Assembly: GCA_026418015.1 (NCBI GenBank)
Contig: JAOACE010000008.1
Coordinates: 124,001-188,000 of the forward strand
Direction: 5' to 3'
From: Leptospiraceae bacterium
Lineage (GTDB): Bacteria > Spirochaetota > Leptospiria > Leptospirales > Leptonemataceae
Length of the DNA: 64,000 nt
The notes under the pieces were generated by a model. That model was not told where the DNA came from, searched no databases, and was given only the letters and a program-made list of their open reading frames with translations. Positions 9,144 to 18,472 of the stretch are shown piece after piece; the first letter of the stretch is position 1; every line of letters starts with the position of its first letter. The position numbers were made by a program, and so were the translations under genes.

Positions 9144-9734
9144 TTATTCGAGCATTCCCTTCGTAGATGGCATTGTATCTAAATCTTGTATCTGTATTGC
9201 CATTTTTAATGCTTTTCCTAATGCTTTAAAAATGGATTCGTGGATATGGTGTCTATTTTTCCCATAATGGACTAATACATGTAAATTCATCTTCGCGTGC
9301 ATAGCAAATTTTTCTAAAAATTCTAAAGTTAGTTCAGAATCATAAATGCCAAATTTTCCCATTTTTGCTAAATTAGGACCGCGATATTTAAAATGATACC
9401 TACCACTTAAATCTAATGCTACGGTAGTTAAGACTTCGTCCATCGGCAAAGTAAAGTGTCCATATCGAAAAATGCCTTTTTTATCTCCTAATGCTTCCGA
9501 AAGCAATTTACCAAAAACAATTCCTGTATCTTCCACAGAATGATGACAATCGATTTCTAAATCACCTCTTAAAAAAAGGTTCATATCGATACCACTATGT
9601 TTAGAAACATGACTTAACATATGTTCAAAAAATGGTATTTGTGTATCGAAAGTATATTCTCCTTTTCCATCTAGGTTGATTTTGAATTTTATGTAAGTTT
9701 CTTTTGTCTTTCTTTCTATTTCTTTAATCCTCAT
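9144..9734 (-). CDS. hisB: Imidazoleglycerol-phosphate dehydratase
   Basis: Monofunctional HisB (196 residues), the Mn-dependent dehydratase of histidine synthesis. Metal-binding motifs are [25 protein letters not shown] and, near the C-terminus, [17 protein letters not shown]. No histidinol-phosphatase domain is fused. The ATG overlaps the stop of the upstream NADH dehydrogenase gene (ATGA), so translation is probably coupled. hisB-hisH-hisA are adjacent in that order. Confidence 0.95.
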   Translation of the reverse strand: MRIKEIERKTKETYIKFKINLDGKGEYTFDTQIPFFEHMLSHVSKHSGIDMNLFLRGDLEIDCHHSVEDTGIVFGKLLSEALGDKKGIFRYGHFTLPMDEVLTTVALDLSGRYHFKYRGPNLAKMGKFGIYDSELTLEFLEKFAMHAKMNLHVLVHYGKNRHHIHESIFKALGKALKMAIQIQDLDTMPSTKGMLE

Positions 9735-11062
9735 AATTTTGCCTTTGTTTTTTTTGCTTTATGTATGATAGAATTTTTTAGAATAAAAGCTTCTAGTTCT
9801 CTTGTCTTCCATATTTTGCTTCGAATTAATCGCGCTCCTCTTCTAAACGTTAAAAAGCTCCAAGCCCATTGGATTAAAACAAGAATCTTATTTCTAAACC
9901 CAATAACATAAAAAATATGAACAAATACCCATAATAACCAAGCATAAAAACCTTTTAGACGTAGTTTATGCATTTGCAAAATAGCATCTAACCTACCAAT
10001 AGTTGCCATAAATCCTTTATCAAAATACACAAAATTTGTCCTAGGTTTTCCATCGATTTCATCTAAAATTAATTTCGCGGCGAATTTTCCTTGTTGTATT
10101 GCAACAGGTGCAATGGCTGGTAATGGCTTTCCATCCTTCGTATGAGAAAAAATTGCCTGATCACCAATCACAAACACATTAGGATAGTTTTTTATACTTA
10201 AATCGGGTTCAACAATAATTCTACCACTTTTATCTTTTGGAACATTAAGTTTTTTATTCAAAGAAGATGGTTCTACACCAGCTGCCCAAATGATTGTTTT
10301 TGCTTTGATAATTTCATCTCCAGCTTTTACATAACCATCGCCAACATCTGTTACGTAAGTATTTGTCCAAATTGTAACACCTAGTTTTTCTAATTCTCTT
10401 GCAGCATATTCGGACAATTCTGGCGAAAAAGAAGATAAAATTCTTGGACCAGCTTCGATTAAAATTATCCTTGTTCTACCTGGATTGATGTTTCTAAAAT
10501 CTTTACTCAAAGTATATCTGCTTATTTCTCCTAATGCACCTGCCAATTCAACACCTGTTGGACCACCACCTACAATAACAAAAGTTAGTAATTCTTTTTG
10601 TCTTAGTGGATTTTCTTCGCGTTCTGCCAATTCATAAGCTAAAAAAATACGTCTTCGAATTTCTGTTGCTTCTTCTATAGATTTTAGACCAGGAGCATAT
10701 TCTTCCCAATTATCGTGATTAAAATAGCTATGATTAGCACCGCAAGCTAATATTAAATAATCATAAGAAAAATTGTTAAAATCTGTATAGACAATTTTTT
10801 TATCTAAATCTACATCTATTACGTTTCCTAAAAATACTTTAACATTATTGCAATTCGATAATATAGAACGAATTGGTACAGCAATATCAGCTGGATTCAA
10901 TGCTCCCGTCGCAACTTGATATAACAAAGGTTGAAACAAATGATGATTTTTTCGATCGATTAAAACAACATCAATCGGATATGACTTATTACAAAAAACT
11001 TTTGCAGCATTCAGTCCACCAAATCCACCTCCAACGATAACAATTTTTTTCTTGCTATTCAT
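9731..11062 (-). CDS. ndh: Type II NADH dehydrogenase (NDH-2)
   Basis: Single-subunit, non-proton-pumping NADH:quinone oxidoreductase of 443 residues. The FAD-binding motif is [14 protein letters not shown] (about 7-20), the NADH-binding motif is [17 protein letters not shown] (about 161-177), and the second FAD contact is NVFVIGDQA. The C-terminal region from about 375 contains hydrophobic and basic segments ([16 protein letters not shown]) that attach NDH-2 enzymes to the inner membrane. It would feed electrons to menaquinone. It overlaps hisB by 4 bases and the upstream gene by 8, an unusual partner for histidine genes. Confidence 0.93.
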   Translation of the reverse strand: MNSKKKIVIVGGGFGGLNAAKVFCNKSYPIDVVLIDRKNHHLFQPLLYQVATGALNPADIAVPIRSILSNCNNVKVFLGNVIDVDLDKKIVYTDFNNFSYDYLILACGANHSYFNHDNWEEYAPGLKSIEEATEIRRRIFLAYELAEREENPLRQKELLTFVIVGGGPTGVELAGALGEISRYTLSKDFRNINPGRTRIILIEAGPRILSSFSPELSEYAARELEKLGVTIWTNTYVTDVGDGYVKAGDEIIKAKTIIWAAGVEPSSLNKKLNVPKDKSGRIIVEPDLSIKNYPNVFVIGDQAIFSHTKDGKPLPAIAPVAIQQGKFAAKLILDEIDGKPRTNFVYFDKGFMATIGRLDAILQMHKLRLKGFYAWLLWVFVHIFYVIGFRNKILVLIQWAWSFLTFRRGARLIRSKIWKTRELEAFILKNSIIHKAKKTKAKL

Positions 11063-12536
11063 ACAACTTTTCCTTTTTTTTGTAGTATCTTAATGTTATA
11101 CCGATTGTAAAAACCATGAATGTCAAGACAAAAAAAGAAATTATGATAATTAACCCTCGAATAGACTTATACCAAGGAATTTTTTCGTATTCGTAAATTC
11201 CAACATACAATTGTTTTTGATCAAAATAAAAAGGATAACGATTCATCTTTGCATAACCTCGAAAATAGGATAACTCATTCACATTATATAGATAGCCAAT
11301 AGGATCTTTATTAAAGAAATTCGATACTTCTACATTTCCTTCTAGATTTTTTCTTATCCAAATATCAGAAAATATGGATAGATGATTTTCTACAACATTG
11401 ATAGGTCTATAATAACCATAGATGCTTTCTTCATCAAAATTTTTATAATTACATTGTTCTTGGTTTAATTGATAATAGATCTCTTCTATTTTGTCGCGTA
11501 GAAAATTTATGCTATATTCGTTATCGCTTGACTGAAAAACAATCAACCCATAGCCATTATTCATCATAAAGACATAACTTCTATAACCAGGAAAAAAACC
11601 AAATGCTTCTGTAATTAGAAACCTTTTACTACAACTATAACGATAAAAAAAACCGTTGCGATAACCACCTAATAATGGGTTTAATGTATAGAATTGATCA
11701 AACATTTGTTGAATTGACAATATTTGTAATATTTTATAATAATCATATACATTTGTAATAAATCCATAAGATAAAGGAAAATCTATCGAAATATCTGGAA
11801 TATAAGAAATCTTTTGATCAGAAAAACTTCCACGCTTTATGTTGTATTTTAAAAGCATGTCCTCGTTTAACTGACCTTGATAAAAAAAAGAATGATTTAA
11901 TTTTAATTCTATTAATCTTGAATTTAAAAATGTTAATAGATCTTTATAAGTATTATTATAAATTTTTTGTAGAAAATAATAGCTATAAGTAGAAAGATAA
12001 AAATGTTCATAAGGTAGAGAACGTATTTCTACTTTATCCTGATGATTTTTTATGTTTATACCATCTTTCGAAATAGAAATCCCACATAACATATTTTTTA
12101 AACAATCAAAAAGTAACTGATTCTTATCGTTAATCTCGATGTATTCTTGTTTTTTTGCGTCAAAAAGCTTAATTCTATAAGATTTTTTTAGTTGTAAATT
12201 TTGATAAATTTTATTTATAATATCATCTTGTATTATATCAACGTTTTCTTTTAAGAGATAGCTTATTAATGGATAAGATAATTCCCCGACAAAATAATTT
12301 TTTAATTCTTTGGGGTTTTCTTGTATAGAAACAATTTTTTTATCTATGTTGTTTTCGTATTCTATCAAGATAGATTTTTCTGGTTTAAACAACAATAATT
12401 GTAAAGTGGGAATTCTTTTTTCTTGCATTAACGAAGTAATAATGGGGTTTAGAATATTCTGGATTTCTTCGCAAGAAAGGGATTCTACCAAAAAATAAAA
12501 CACAAGAAGGATCAAAACTTTAAAATTCTTCGCCAT
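11055..12536 (-). CDS. Exported beta-lactamase-fold protein lacking the catalytic Ser/Lys (probable pseudoenzyme)
   Basis: A 493-residue protein with an N-terminal signal or anchor (residues 1-22) and a C-terminal transmembrane helix (about 463-485) followed by a basic tail. The middle can be read as a class C beta-lactamase/PBP-like fold. FVGELSYPLI (82-91) aligns with the usual FxIGSVSKxF, so the SxxK motif reads ELSY. IIQDDIINKI then matches the helix after the active site. STYSYYFLQ..NNTYKDLL aligns with YSNxGYxLLGxIIExxTG, and FFPGYRSYVFM with the GHxG region. If right, the nucleophile and base are lost and the protein would bind rather than cut. The family call is inference. It overlaps both neighbours. 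Confidence 0.55.
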   Translation of the reverse strand: MAKNFKVLILLVFYFLVESLSCEEIQNILNPIITSLMQEKRIPTLQLLLFKPEKSILIEYENNIDKKIVSIQENPKELKNYFVGELSYPLISYLLKENVDIIQDDIINKIYQNLQLKKSYRIKLFDAKKQEYIEINDKNQLLFDCLKNMLCGISISKDGINIKNHQDKVEIRSLPYEHFYLSTYSYYFLQKIYNNTYKDLLTFLNSRLIELKLNHSFFYQGQLNEDMLLKYNIKRGSFSDQKISYIPDISIDFPLSYGFITNVYDYYKILQILSIQQMFDQFYTLNPLLGGYRNGFFYRYSCSKRFLITEAFGFFPGYRSYVFMMNNGYGLIVFQSSDNEYSINFLRDKIEEIYYQLNQEQCNYKNFDEESIYGYYRPINVVENHLSIFSDIWIRKNLEGNVEVSNFFNKDPIGYLYNVNELSYFRGYAKMNRYPFYFDQKQLYVGIYEYEKIPWYKSIRGLIIIISFFVLTFMVFTIGITLRYYKKKEKLYE

Positions 12537-13611
12537 AAAAATCTGTTCCTCTTTTTAGGATAAAATCCATAATTTTGGGAATTTCCATGTAAGAAAGATT
12601 TTTCCAAAAAATGATGTAATTTCCCTGTCGAATTAAACCATCAGAAATCTTTTCGTACCACTTATGAATAGAATTCGTTTTTTTCGTTTTCCAAAACACA
12701 GGGATATTTAGAGAATCAACGTATTCCCATAAATCCATTGCAATTCCTTTACCTCTTGCTTCGATCGAAACTACAAATTTAGATAAATAATAGGCAAATT
12801 CTTTTTGTTCTAGTATAATAAAACTTTGATAAGAATCGTCCATAATTATATCTGTAATTTCGTCTAATGCAGAATCTTTTAACTTTTTTGCAAAATTCAA
12901 TTCGATTTTTTCTTTGAGATATGTTTTTAAAGATTCGGTTATTTGATCTTTTTTTATATGTTGAATTTTAATTTTTTTTCTTAGTAATGTACCAGCTCCT
13001 TTTATTGTAAACAATTCTTTTAGAAGAAAAAAAGATGATGTGATAGAAATTTGTAGATTATTGTATTGATTGTATAAACTACTTGCATAATAGTATATTC
13101 CAAAATCATCGAACTGAATTTTTAAATCTTTATTTTTTAAGGTATTTTCGTAAGGATGAATTTGAAATATATTTTGATAGTTTAAATCCTTTAAATTACC
13201 TGCATTTCTGATAAAAAGAATTCTTTGTGGTAGAATATTATAATATTTATTATAAAATTTTATAAATATTTCATTAACAAAAATTACAGGAATTTTTTTA
13301 TCTTTTTCTTTAAATATTTGATTCTCTCTTTCTAAAACGAGAACTTTAAAAAAATCAATCAAGTAAAATTGTTCTATATATTTCTGATAATCTGGACCTC
13401 CAATAAAAACAATTGGTAATAACTCTAATTTATAAAGAATCTCTAATGGAACTAAAAAAGCTCCCCAGAATTGATCCAATGTTTCGTAATCTGGAACCAA
13501 AATAGAAAAATAAGAAGAATCCTGCGAGCGAAAACGTTTAAGATAATATTCAACCTCGTCTTTTCTTCCTAAACTTTCTAAGATGAGTTTAATTGCTTCT
13601 GAATACAACAT
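12520..13611 (-). CDS. N-acetylglutamate synthase-like protein (AAK-like plus NAT domain)
   Basis: A 363-residue protein. The C-terminal half (about 205-350) matches the acetyltransferase domain of the vertebrate-type or Xanthomonas-type NAGS/NAGK family: LFTIKGAGTLLRKK, YLSKFVVSIEARGKGIAMDLWE, FWKTKKTNSIHKWYEKISDG. The N-terminal part resembles a shortened amino-acid-kinase domain (LLPIVFIGGPDYQKYI in place of xPIVVHGGGPQI) without convincing kinase residues. It would acetylate glutamate with acetyl-CoA, the first step of arginine synthesis. It is about 70 residues shorter than bifunctional homologues, so kinase activity is unlikely. It shares one base with the upstream gene (TAATG). Confidence 0.66.
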   Translation of the reverse strand: MLYSEAIKLILESLGRKDEVEYYLKRFRSQDSSYFSILVPDYETLDQFWGAFLVPLEILYKLELLPIVFIGGPDYQKYIEQFYLIDFFKVLVLERENQIFKEKDKKIPVIFVNEIFIKFYNKYYNILPQRILFIRNAGNLKDLNYQNIFQIHPYENTLKNKDLKIQFDDFGIYYYASSLYNQYNNLQISITSSFFLLKELFTIKGAGTLLRKKIKIQHIKKDQITESLKTYLKEKIELNFAKKLKDSALDEITDIIMDDSYQSFIILEQKEFAYYLSKFVVSIEARGKGIAMDLWEYVDSLNIPVFWKTKKTNSIHKWYEKISDGLIRQGNYIIFWKNLSYMEIPKIMDFILKRGTDFYGEEF

Positions 13612-14372
13612 TATCGGGAAATAAAATCTGGTATCAATCGTATGTCATCTATTTTATAATTTGGATTAAAATAAAGCCATTCAATATCTACTACACTATT
13701 ATTTGTTGCATGAATAACTTCTATTTTGGTAAAAAATTTTTCTTTTTTGGGAACAATTCTTTGATTTTCCATCATAGAAATGGGTTCATCATAAAAAAAA
13801 TAAATTCTATATTCAATTGCATTTTGATCATTATTCATGATTAGTTTTTTGTAATTTAAATCCTTACCAAAATGAATCGATGCCGTATTTTTTACTTCTG
13901 GAAAGAAAAACCTTCCATTGATAAAAAATTCATTGTTGAACTCTTCGATTCTGTGTGGATCGATTAGGTACTCCCAAGAAATATTACAAAACAAAAACAT
14001 GGGAACATGGTTCCAAGGCTTTAAAATCGCACTTTCTTTGTATTGTTTTAAAACATCTCTTCGTTTATCGTAAAAATAGATGGTTTGAGTTTCGTTTTTA
14101 CATAAAAAGCGAAATTGCAATCTTTCCTCTTTTAAGATTTCCCATAGAATGGATTGATTTTTTTTTAACATTACAAAATCGAAAATCTGCTTTTTTTGTA
14201 GTGGTAATAAAATTGTAATTTTTCCTTCGTAATAGCCATCGATAAACTGATTTTTATTAAACAATAGTTCAAAATATTTCTGCGCAGATGTTTGTGACCA
14301 CAATATATTAAAATATAAAAATAAAATTATTAAAATGATTTTTTTTAGTAGTTTTTTTTTATTTATTGCCAT
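13611..14372 (-). CDS. Exported protein, LolA-like outer-membrane lipoprotein carrier (tentative)
   Basis: A 253-residue protein with a basic start, a hydrophobic signal (about 9-25, ending near LWSQ) and a beta-rich mature part. The succession of strands with FDFVMLKKNQSILWEI, TIYFYDKRRDVLKQY and a late KIEV..DIEWLYFNPN suits the LolA/LolB fold, but no diagnostic motif is conserved, so the family is tentative. First gene of the minus-strand operon that ends with hisA; its stop shares a base with the next start. Confidence 0.45.
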   Translation of the reverse strand: MAINKKKLLKKIILIILFLYFNILWSQTSAQKYFELLFNKNQFIDGYYEGKITILLPLQKKQIFDFVMLKKNQSILWEILKEERLQFRFLCKNETQTIYFYDKRRDVLKQYKESAILKPWNHVPMFLFCNISWEYLIDPHRIEEFNNEFFINGRFFFPEVKNTASIHFGKDLNYKKLIMNNDQNAIEYRIYFFYDEPISMMENQRIVPKKEKFFTKIEVIHATNNSVVDIEWLYFNPNYKIDDIRLIPDFISR

Positions 14373-14430
14373 TTAGCTTGTTATAATAAAAATGTCGACA
14401 TAATAAATAAAAAATTTTAAGGAGCCAACA

Positions 14431-15411
14431 ATGCTTAAAAGAAAATTAATAATAAAGACATTGATGTTGTTAAGCCTTTTTTTTGCATTTTCTAGTTTAA
14501 CTTTAAATGCAAAAGAATTAAGACTAAACATTGGGTTTTGGCCAGGTGAGTTAGATCCAGAATTAGAACCTCGCTTTTTTAAAGACGATTTAGTCGAGGG
14601 AGGCGATCTTGGTGGAATCAATCTACCTTGGGCAAATAAATCGACTTATACAATCTATCCACTTGGTATACAATACTTTACACCAGCTGGAAGTGGTAAC
14701 CTAGTTTTTGGTGTTAATTGGATTTTCTATGGTCCAGAATATCGATTTAATCGTATCTATCCATTCGGTGCGGTTAGTATTGTAACTCTAAAAGATTTTA
14801 TGATTAATGATCTAGAAGGAGAAGTTGGTTATCAATTAAAAGCGGGAACCAATTTTTTTATTACACCTAAAATTGGTGGAAGATGGCATAATCAATCCTT
14901 TAACTATGATGAAATTACGATTGGTAATGTATTCGGAATTAGTGTTGGGGATAATCAATTTAAAGCTTCTGCATTTGGAACATATTTTGGAGTAGATTTG
15001 CAAGTTTACGTACAGAATAATCTATCTTTTGTTTTTGAATACTTGAATACTGCTTTTTTCCCAGGTTTTGGTGGTTCTATGGAATTCAAAACAACCACAG
15101 TTGCAACTGGAAATATTATTGCTATTACAAACCAAAGTTCTTCTTACGAAGTAGGAATAGAACGATTTAAAATTGGTTTACAATACGATATCGATAAAAC
15201 AAAACATATCCAATTTGGTTTAAGACAAGAAACACAAACACATTCTTATCCTGGCTACATTAATTTAGGAATTGTTATTGATGGTGATCGAGCGGATATT
15301 GGTCTCGATACATTTAAAGAGATTGTAACAGATATAATCTTCTGGCAACAAAAAGAACAACAAACAAAAGGATTACTCTATTTTGCATTTAGTTATGACA
15401 TACCCATGTAA
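14431..15411 (+). CDS. Probable outer-membrane beta-barrel protein, unknown function
   Basis: A 326-residue exported protein; signal peptide about 1-26 (cleavage after LNA). The mature part has alternating aromatic and hydrophobic strands separated by polar turns (GNLVFGVNWIFYGPEY, FKASAFGTYFGVDLQVYV, LSFVFEYLNTAFFPGF) and ends in a strand LLYFAFSYDIPM, typical of a small barrel or porin-like protein. I do not recognise the family. A good Shine-Dalgarno (AAGGAG) precedes the ATG, and a clear terminator follows at 15418-15443, so it is probably a monocistronic, well-expressed gene. Transcribed divergently from the LolA-like operon. Confidence 0.7.
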   Translation: MLKRKLIIKTLMLLSLFFAFSSLTLNAKELRLNIGFWPGELDPELEPRFFKDDLVEGGDLGGINLPWANKSTYTIYPLGIQYFTPAGSGNLVFGVNWIFYGPEYRFNRIYPFGAVSIVTLKDFMINDLEGEVGYQLKAGTNFFITPKIGGRWHNQSFNYDEITIGNVFGISVGDNQFKASAFGTYFGVDLQVYVQNNLSFVFEYLNTAFFPGFGGSMEFKTTTVATGNIIAITNQSSSYEVGIERFKIGLQYDIDKTKHIQFGLRQETQTHSYPGYINLGIVIDGDRADIGLDTFKEIVTDIIFWQQKEQQTKGLLYFAFSYDIPM

Positions 15412-15417
15412 AATAAA

Positions 15418-15443
15418 AATTCATAAATGAATTAAGTTTTTTT
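15418..15443 (+). terminator. Rho-independent terminator after the barrel gene
   Basis: Stem AATTCAT/ATGAATT with a 2-base loop, three bases, then a run of seven T (15437-15443). The stem is AT-rich, but the T-run and position 6 bases after the stop codon make this one of the clearest terminators in the window. Confidence 0.7.
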
Positions 15444-15536
15444 AATTGACGAATAATCAATTTTCTAAAATATCTTGTTTGTTTAAAAATTTGAATATAT
15501 AACTTGGATAATTCTGAGTGATATATTACAGAACCG

Positions 15537-15557
15537 TCGCTGGGCTCTGCACAGCGA
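15537..15557 (+). promoter_or_regulatory. Leader hairpin before the DUF2147 gene
   Basis: TCGCTG (15537-15542) pairs with CAGCGA (15552-15557) around a 9-base loop GGCTCTGCA, with one extra G-T pair possible at the base. It is strikingly GC-rich for this genome and lies just upstream of a strong AAAGGAGG at about 15565. The leader between the barrel terminator and the ATG is about 130 bases. It could be an mRNA stabiliser or a regulatory stem; no known riboswitch was recognised. Confidence 0.4.
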
Positions 15558-15576
15558 TAACTCTAAAGGAGGAAAC

Positions 15577-16008
15577 ATGAAAAACTTAAAAAAAATTTTA
15601 GGGATTTTAACTTTTATTTTGGCGGGGAGTTTACTTGCACAAACACCTGTGGGAATGTGGCAAAACATAGATGACGAAACGGGCAAACCAAAAGCTCATA
15701 TCGAAATCTACGAAATGAATGGGGTTTTATATGGAAAAATTGTAAAATTGCTCAATCCAGATGAACCCAATCCAAAGTGTACAAAATGCCCAGGAGAATT
15801 CAAAGATAAACCAGTAGAAGGTCTTCAAATCATGTGGGGATTAAAAAAAGATGGAAATGAATATACTGGTGGGAAAATTTTAGATCCTAAGTCTGGCAAT
15901 ATCTACAGCTGCAAAATCGAATTATTAGGTCCAGATAAACTTAAAGTACGTGGGTTCTTAGGGGTTTCTTTACTCGGTAGAACACAATATTGGTATAGAA
16001 TAAAATAA
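15577..16008 (+). CDS. DUF2147 family exported protein
   Basis: A 143-residue secreted protein; signal peptide about 1-21 (ending LLAQ). The mature domain matches the DUF2147 beta-barrel family: GMWQNIDDETGKPKAHIEIYE, YGKIVKLLNP, CTKCPGEFKDKPVEGLQIMWGLK, GGKILDPKSGNIYSCKI, and a closing LGRTQYWYRI. Function is unknown in the family; a small lipocalin-like barrel in the periplasm is expected. The CTKC pair and a further Cys might form disulfides. Strong Shine-Dalgarno (AAAGGAGG) and a long structured leader suggest high expression. Confidence 0.85.
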   Translation: MKNLKKILGILTFILAGSLLAQTPVGMWQNIDDETGKPKAHIEIYEMNGVLYGKIVKLLNPDEPNPKCTKCPGEFKDKPVEGLQIMWGLKKDGNEYTGGKILDPKSGNIYSCKIELLGPDKLKVRGFLGVSLLGRTQYWYRIK

Positions 16009-16023
16009 ATTTCGCTTTTCATT

Positions 16024-16043
16024 AGAGGGCAAGTTCGCCCTCT
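16024..16043 (+). terminator. GC-rich hairpin between the DUF2147 gene and the next start
   Basis: Perfect 7-bp stem AGAGGGC/GCCCTCT with a 6-base loop AAGTTC. It sits 15 bases after the DUF2147 stop and ends 6 bases before the ATG at 16050. There is no T-run. It may terminate or stabilise the DUF2147 transcript, but it also occupies the place where a Shine-Dalgarno for the next gene should be. Confidence 0.55.
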
Positions 16044-16049
16044 GGTCTT

Positions 16050-16625
16050 ATGAGTTTTTATAAATATGCTTTTATTATCATTCTATTAATATTTCCTCAT
16101 ATCTTAGCAACCGAAGATGCCAAAAATCAAACTACCAAAAAAGAAAAATCTGTAAAAATTACTGCAGAAATTCATCTCTGCGATAATCGGGTTTTACAAG
16201 GGAAAATAGAATTATTCCCACCAGAAAAAATCGTATTAATCCACGAAGTAAACAACTTAGAATTTAGTAAAGAATTAAAAATCGACGATATCGTTTCTAT
16301 TACGTTTTATGGATGGATGCCAGAACTAATAGAAACAAAAAAAGATAAAGGAAAAATCTATAAGTTTAATGTTTCCAATTATGTTGTCGAAACAGATGAT
16401 TCACTAAGTTTAAAAGTAAAAAAAGGATTACCTACATTTCTAGAAAAATTCAATTTTAACAATAAATATGGAACAGTAATTCTATATACATACTGGATTG
16501 ATCTATTAAAAAAAGATAATACATGGTATACTGGACTTAACGGACCAGAAAATGGAGAAAGGTCCATTTGCTACAAAGATGTCGTAAAAAAAATTATTTT
16601 TAAAAAAAACCACAAATCAGAATAG
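16050..16625 (+). CDS. Exported protein of unknown function
   Basis: A 191-residue protein with an N-terminal hydrophobic signal (about 6-20). The mature part is rich in beta strands and lysine, with repeated short strands such as EIHLCDNRVLQGKIELFP and LKIDDIVSITFYGWMPE. I do not recognise a family. No ribosome binding site is visible because a hairpin occupies that position. It is followed 3 bases later by a UbiD gene, so it may be co-transcribed with it. Confidence 0.6.
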   Translation: MSFYKYAFIIILLIFPHILATEDAKNQTTKKEKSVKITAEIHLCDNRVLQGKIELFPPEKIVLIHEVNNLEFSKELKIDDIVSITFYGWMPELIETKKDKGKIYKFNVSNYVVETDDSLSLKVKKGLPTFLEKFNFNNKYGTVILYTYWIDLLKKDNTWYTGLNGPENGERSICYKDVVKKIIFKKNHKSE

Positions 16626-16628
16626 CAT

Positions 16629-18470
16629 ATGTATAAATCCCTTTATGAATGTGTAATTGATTTAGAAAAACATAAACAATTAATTCGACTAACAGAACCT
16701 ATCAATCCGAATTTAGAGATGTCCCTTGTGCATCAAATTATCTTTAAACAAAATGGTCCAGCAATTCTCTACGAAAAAATTCACAATACTAGATTTCCAG
16801 CAGTAAGCAATCTTTTTGGTACTTACGAAAGAGCAAAATTTATTTTTCGCGATTCATTCGAAAAAGTCAAAAAATTAATCGAAATAAGAGCAAACCCAGA
16901 ACTTGTAAAAAATAATCCATTATCTTATTGGCATGTTCCTTTTACAGCATGGAAAGCAATACCCAAAAAAGTTCATCATCCTCTTGTATTTGAGAACCAA
17001 ATTACGATTTCTGATCTACCATTGATAAAAAACTGGTCAAAAGATGGTGGTGCATATATCACTCTTCCAATCGTTTTATCGTACGATGTGGATAATCCTT
17101 CTATTTTTAAAACAAATTTAGGAATGTATCGAATACAATTAACAGGAAATCGATACAAATTAAACGAAGAGATAGGTTTACACTATCAGATCCATCGTGG
17201 AATCGGAATACACCATAAAAAAGCAATAGAAAACCAAAAACCTTTTAAAGTAAGTATTTTTGTTGGTGGACCGCCAGCTCATATGATTGCCGCAGTAATG
17301 CCCTTGCCAGAAGGATTACCCGAAGTAGCTTTCGCTGGTGCGTTAGCAAATAGACGCTTTCGATATAGCTATATTGACGAATATTTTATTTCTTCTGAGG
17401 CGGATTTTTGTATTATTGGCGAAATACAAAACTTTCTTTTACCAGAAGGTCCCTTTGGAGATCATTTAGGATATTATAGCTTAAAACATCCCTTTCCTGT
17501 TTTAAAAATAAAAAACGTATATTGTAGAAACAATGCAATTTGGCCATTTACTGTTGTTGGAAGACCTCCTCAAGAAGATACTATATTTGGAAAGATGATC
17601 CACGAATTAACAGAAAGCATGATTCCTGTATCTCTACCGGGAGTAAAAAATGTACATGCAGTGGACGAAGCTGGCGTTCACCCTCTACTACTTGCAATTG
17701 GGACAGAAAGATATATTCCTTACCTGCCCAAAAAAGAACAACAACCCATGGAAATTTTAACTCAAGCCAACGCTATCTTAGGCTTTAACCAATTATCCTT
17801 AGCGAAATATCTTTTTATTGTTGCAGAAGAAAAAGAAACACCAAACATTTACGATACAAAAAAATTTATTAGATATTTGTTGGAAAGAATCGATTTCGAA
17901 CGGGATCTGCACTTTATTACAAATACTACCATAGATACATTAGATTATTCTGGTACAAAATTAAACATAGGTTCTAAGGTGATCTTTGCGGCAACCTACC
18001 CAAAAAAAAGAACCTTATCGAAAAATCTTAAAATCGACTTAAAACGTATTACAATACCGAACTACGAATTCGTAGACGAAGGAATCTTAGCACTAGAAAT
18101 TGGACCTTATTCCGAGAATAAACAATCAATCGATAAGTTGATAGGCTTTATCGAAAACAATTATCAAGCATTTAAAAGTATTGGAATGATTGTGATTTGT
18201 GATAATGCAAAAGAATGTGCAAAAACTTACGAGAATTTCTTATGGATAACTTTTACTCGTTCTAATCCAGCAACAGATATATATGGACCGTTTTCTTTTT
18301 ATCGCGATAAACATTGGGGATGTAAAAATCCTATTATCATAGATGCGCGATTAAAGCCACATCATGCTCCGCCGTTAGAAATTGATAAAAAGGTTTTATC
18401 GAACGTAGAGCGATTTTTTAGAAAAGGTAATAGTTTAGAAAAATTCGAATTCTTTGATCCATATAAATAA
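16629..18470 (+). CDS. UbiD-family decarboxylase, probably in menaquinone synthesis
   Basis: A 613-residue prenylated-FMN-dependent decarboxylase. The family motif EGPFGDHLGYYS with the catalytic Glu (about residue 273) is intact, preceded by AGALANRRFRY and followed by IWPFTVVGRPPQEDT. The C-terminal extension (about 430-613) is typical of the longer UbiD proteins found in organisms that make menaquinone through futalosine, rather than of 3-octaprenyl-4-hydroxybenzoate decarboxylases of about 490 residues. The menaquinone assignment is inference from length and taxonomic context. It would then supply the quinone reduced by NDH-2 encoded nearby. UbiX is not in the window. Confidence 0.82.
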   Translation: MYKSLYECVIDLEKHKQLIRLTEPINPNLEMSLVHQIIFKQNGPAILYEKIHNTRFPAVSNLFGTYERAKFIFRDSFEKVKKLIEIRANPELVKNNPLSYWHVPFTAWKAIPKKVHHPLVFENQITISDLPLIKNWSKDGGAYITLPIVLSYDVDNPSIFKTNLGMYRIQLTGNRYKLNEEIGLHYQIHRGIGIHHKKAIENQKPFKVSIFVGGPPAHMIAAVMPLPEGLPEVAFAGALANRRFRYSYIDEYFISSEADFCIIGEIQNFLLPEGPFGDHLGYYSLKHPFPVLKIKNVYCRNNAIWPFTVVGRPPQEDTIFGKMIHELTESMIPVSLPGVKNVHAVDEAGVHPLLLAIGTERYIPYLPKKEQQPMEILTQANAILGFNQLSLAKYLFIVAEEKETPNIYDTKKFIRYLLERIDFERDLHFITNTTIDTLDYSGTKLNIGSKVIFAATYPKKRTLSKNLKIDLKRITIPNYEFVDEGILALEIGPYSENKQSIDKLIGFIENNYQAFKSIGMIVICDNAKECAKTYENFLWITFTRSNPATDIYGPFSFYRDKHWGCKNPIIIDARLKPHHAPPLEIDKKVLSNVERFFRKGNSLEKFEFFDPYK

Positions 18471-18472
18471 AA

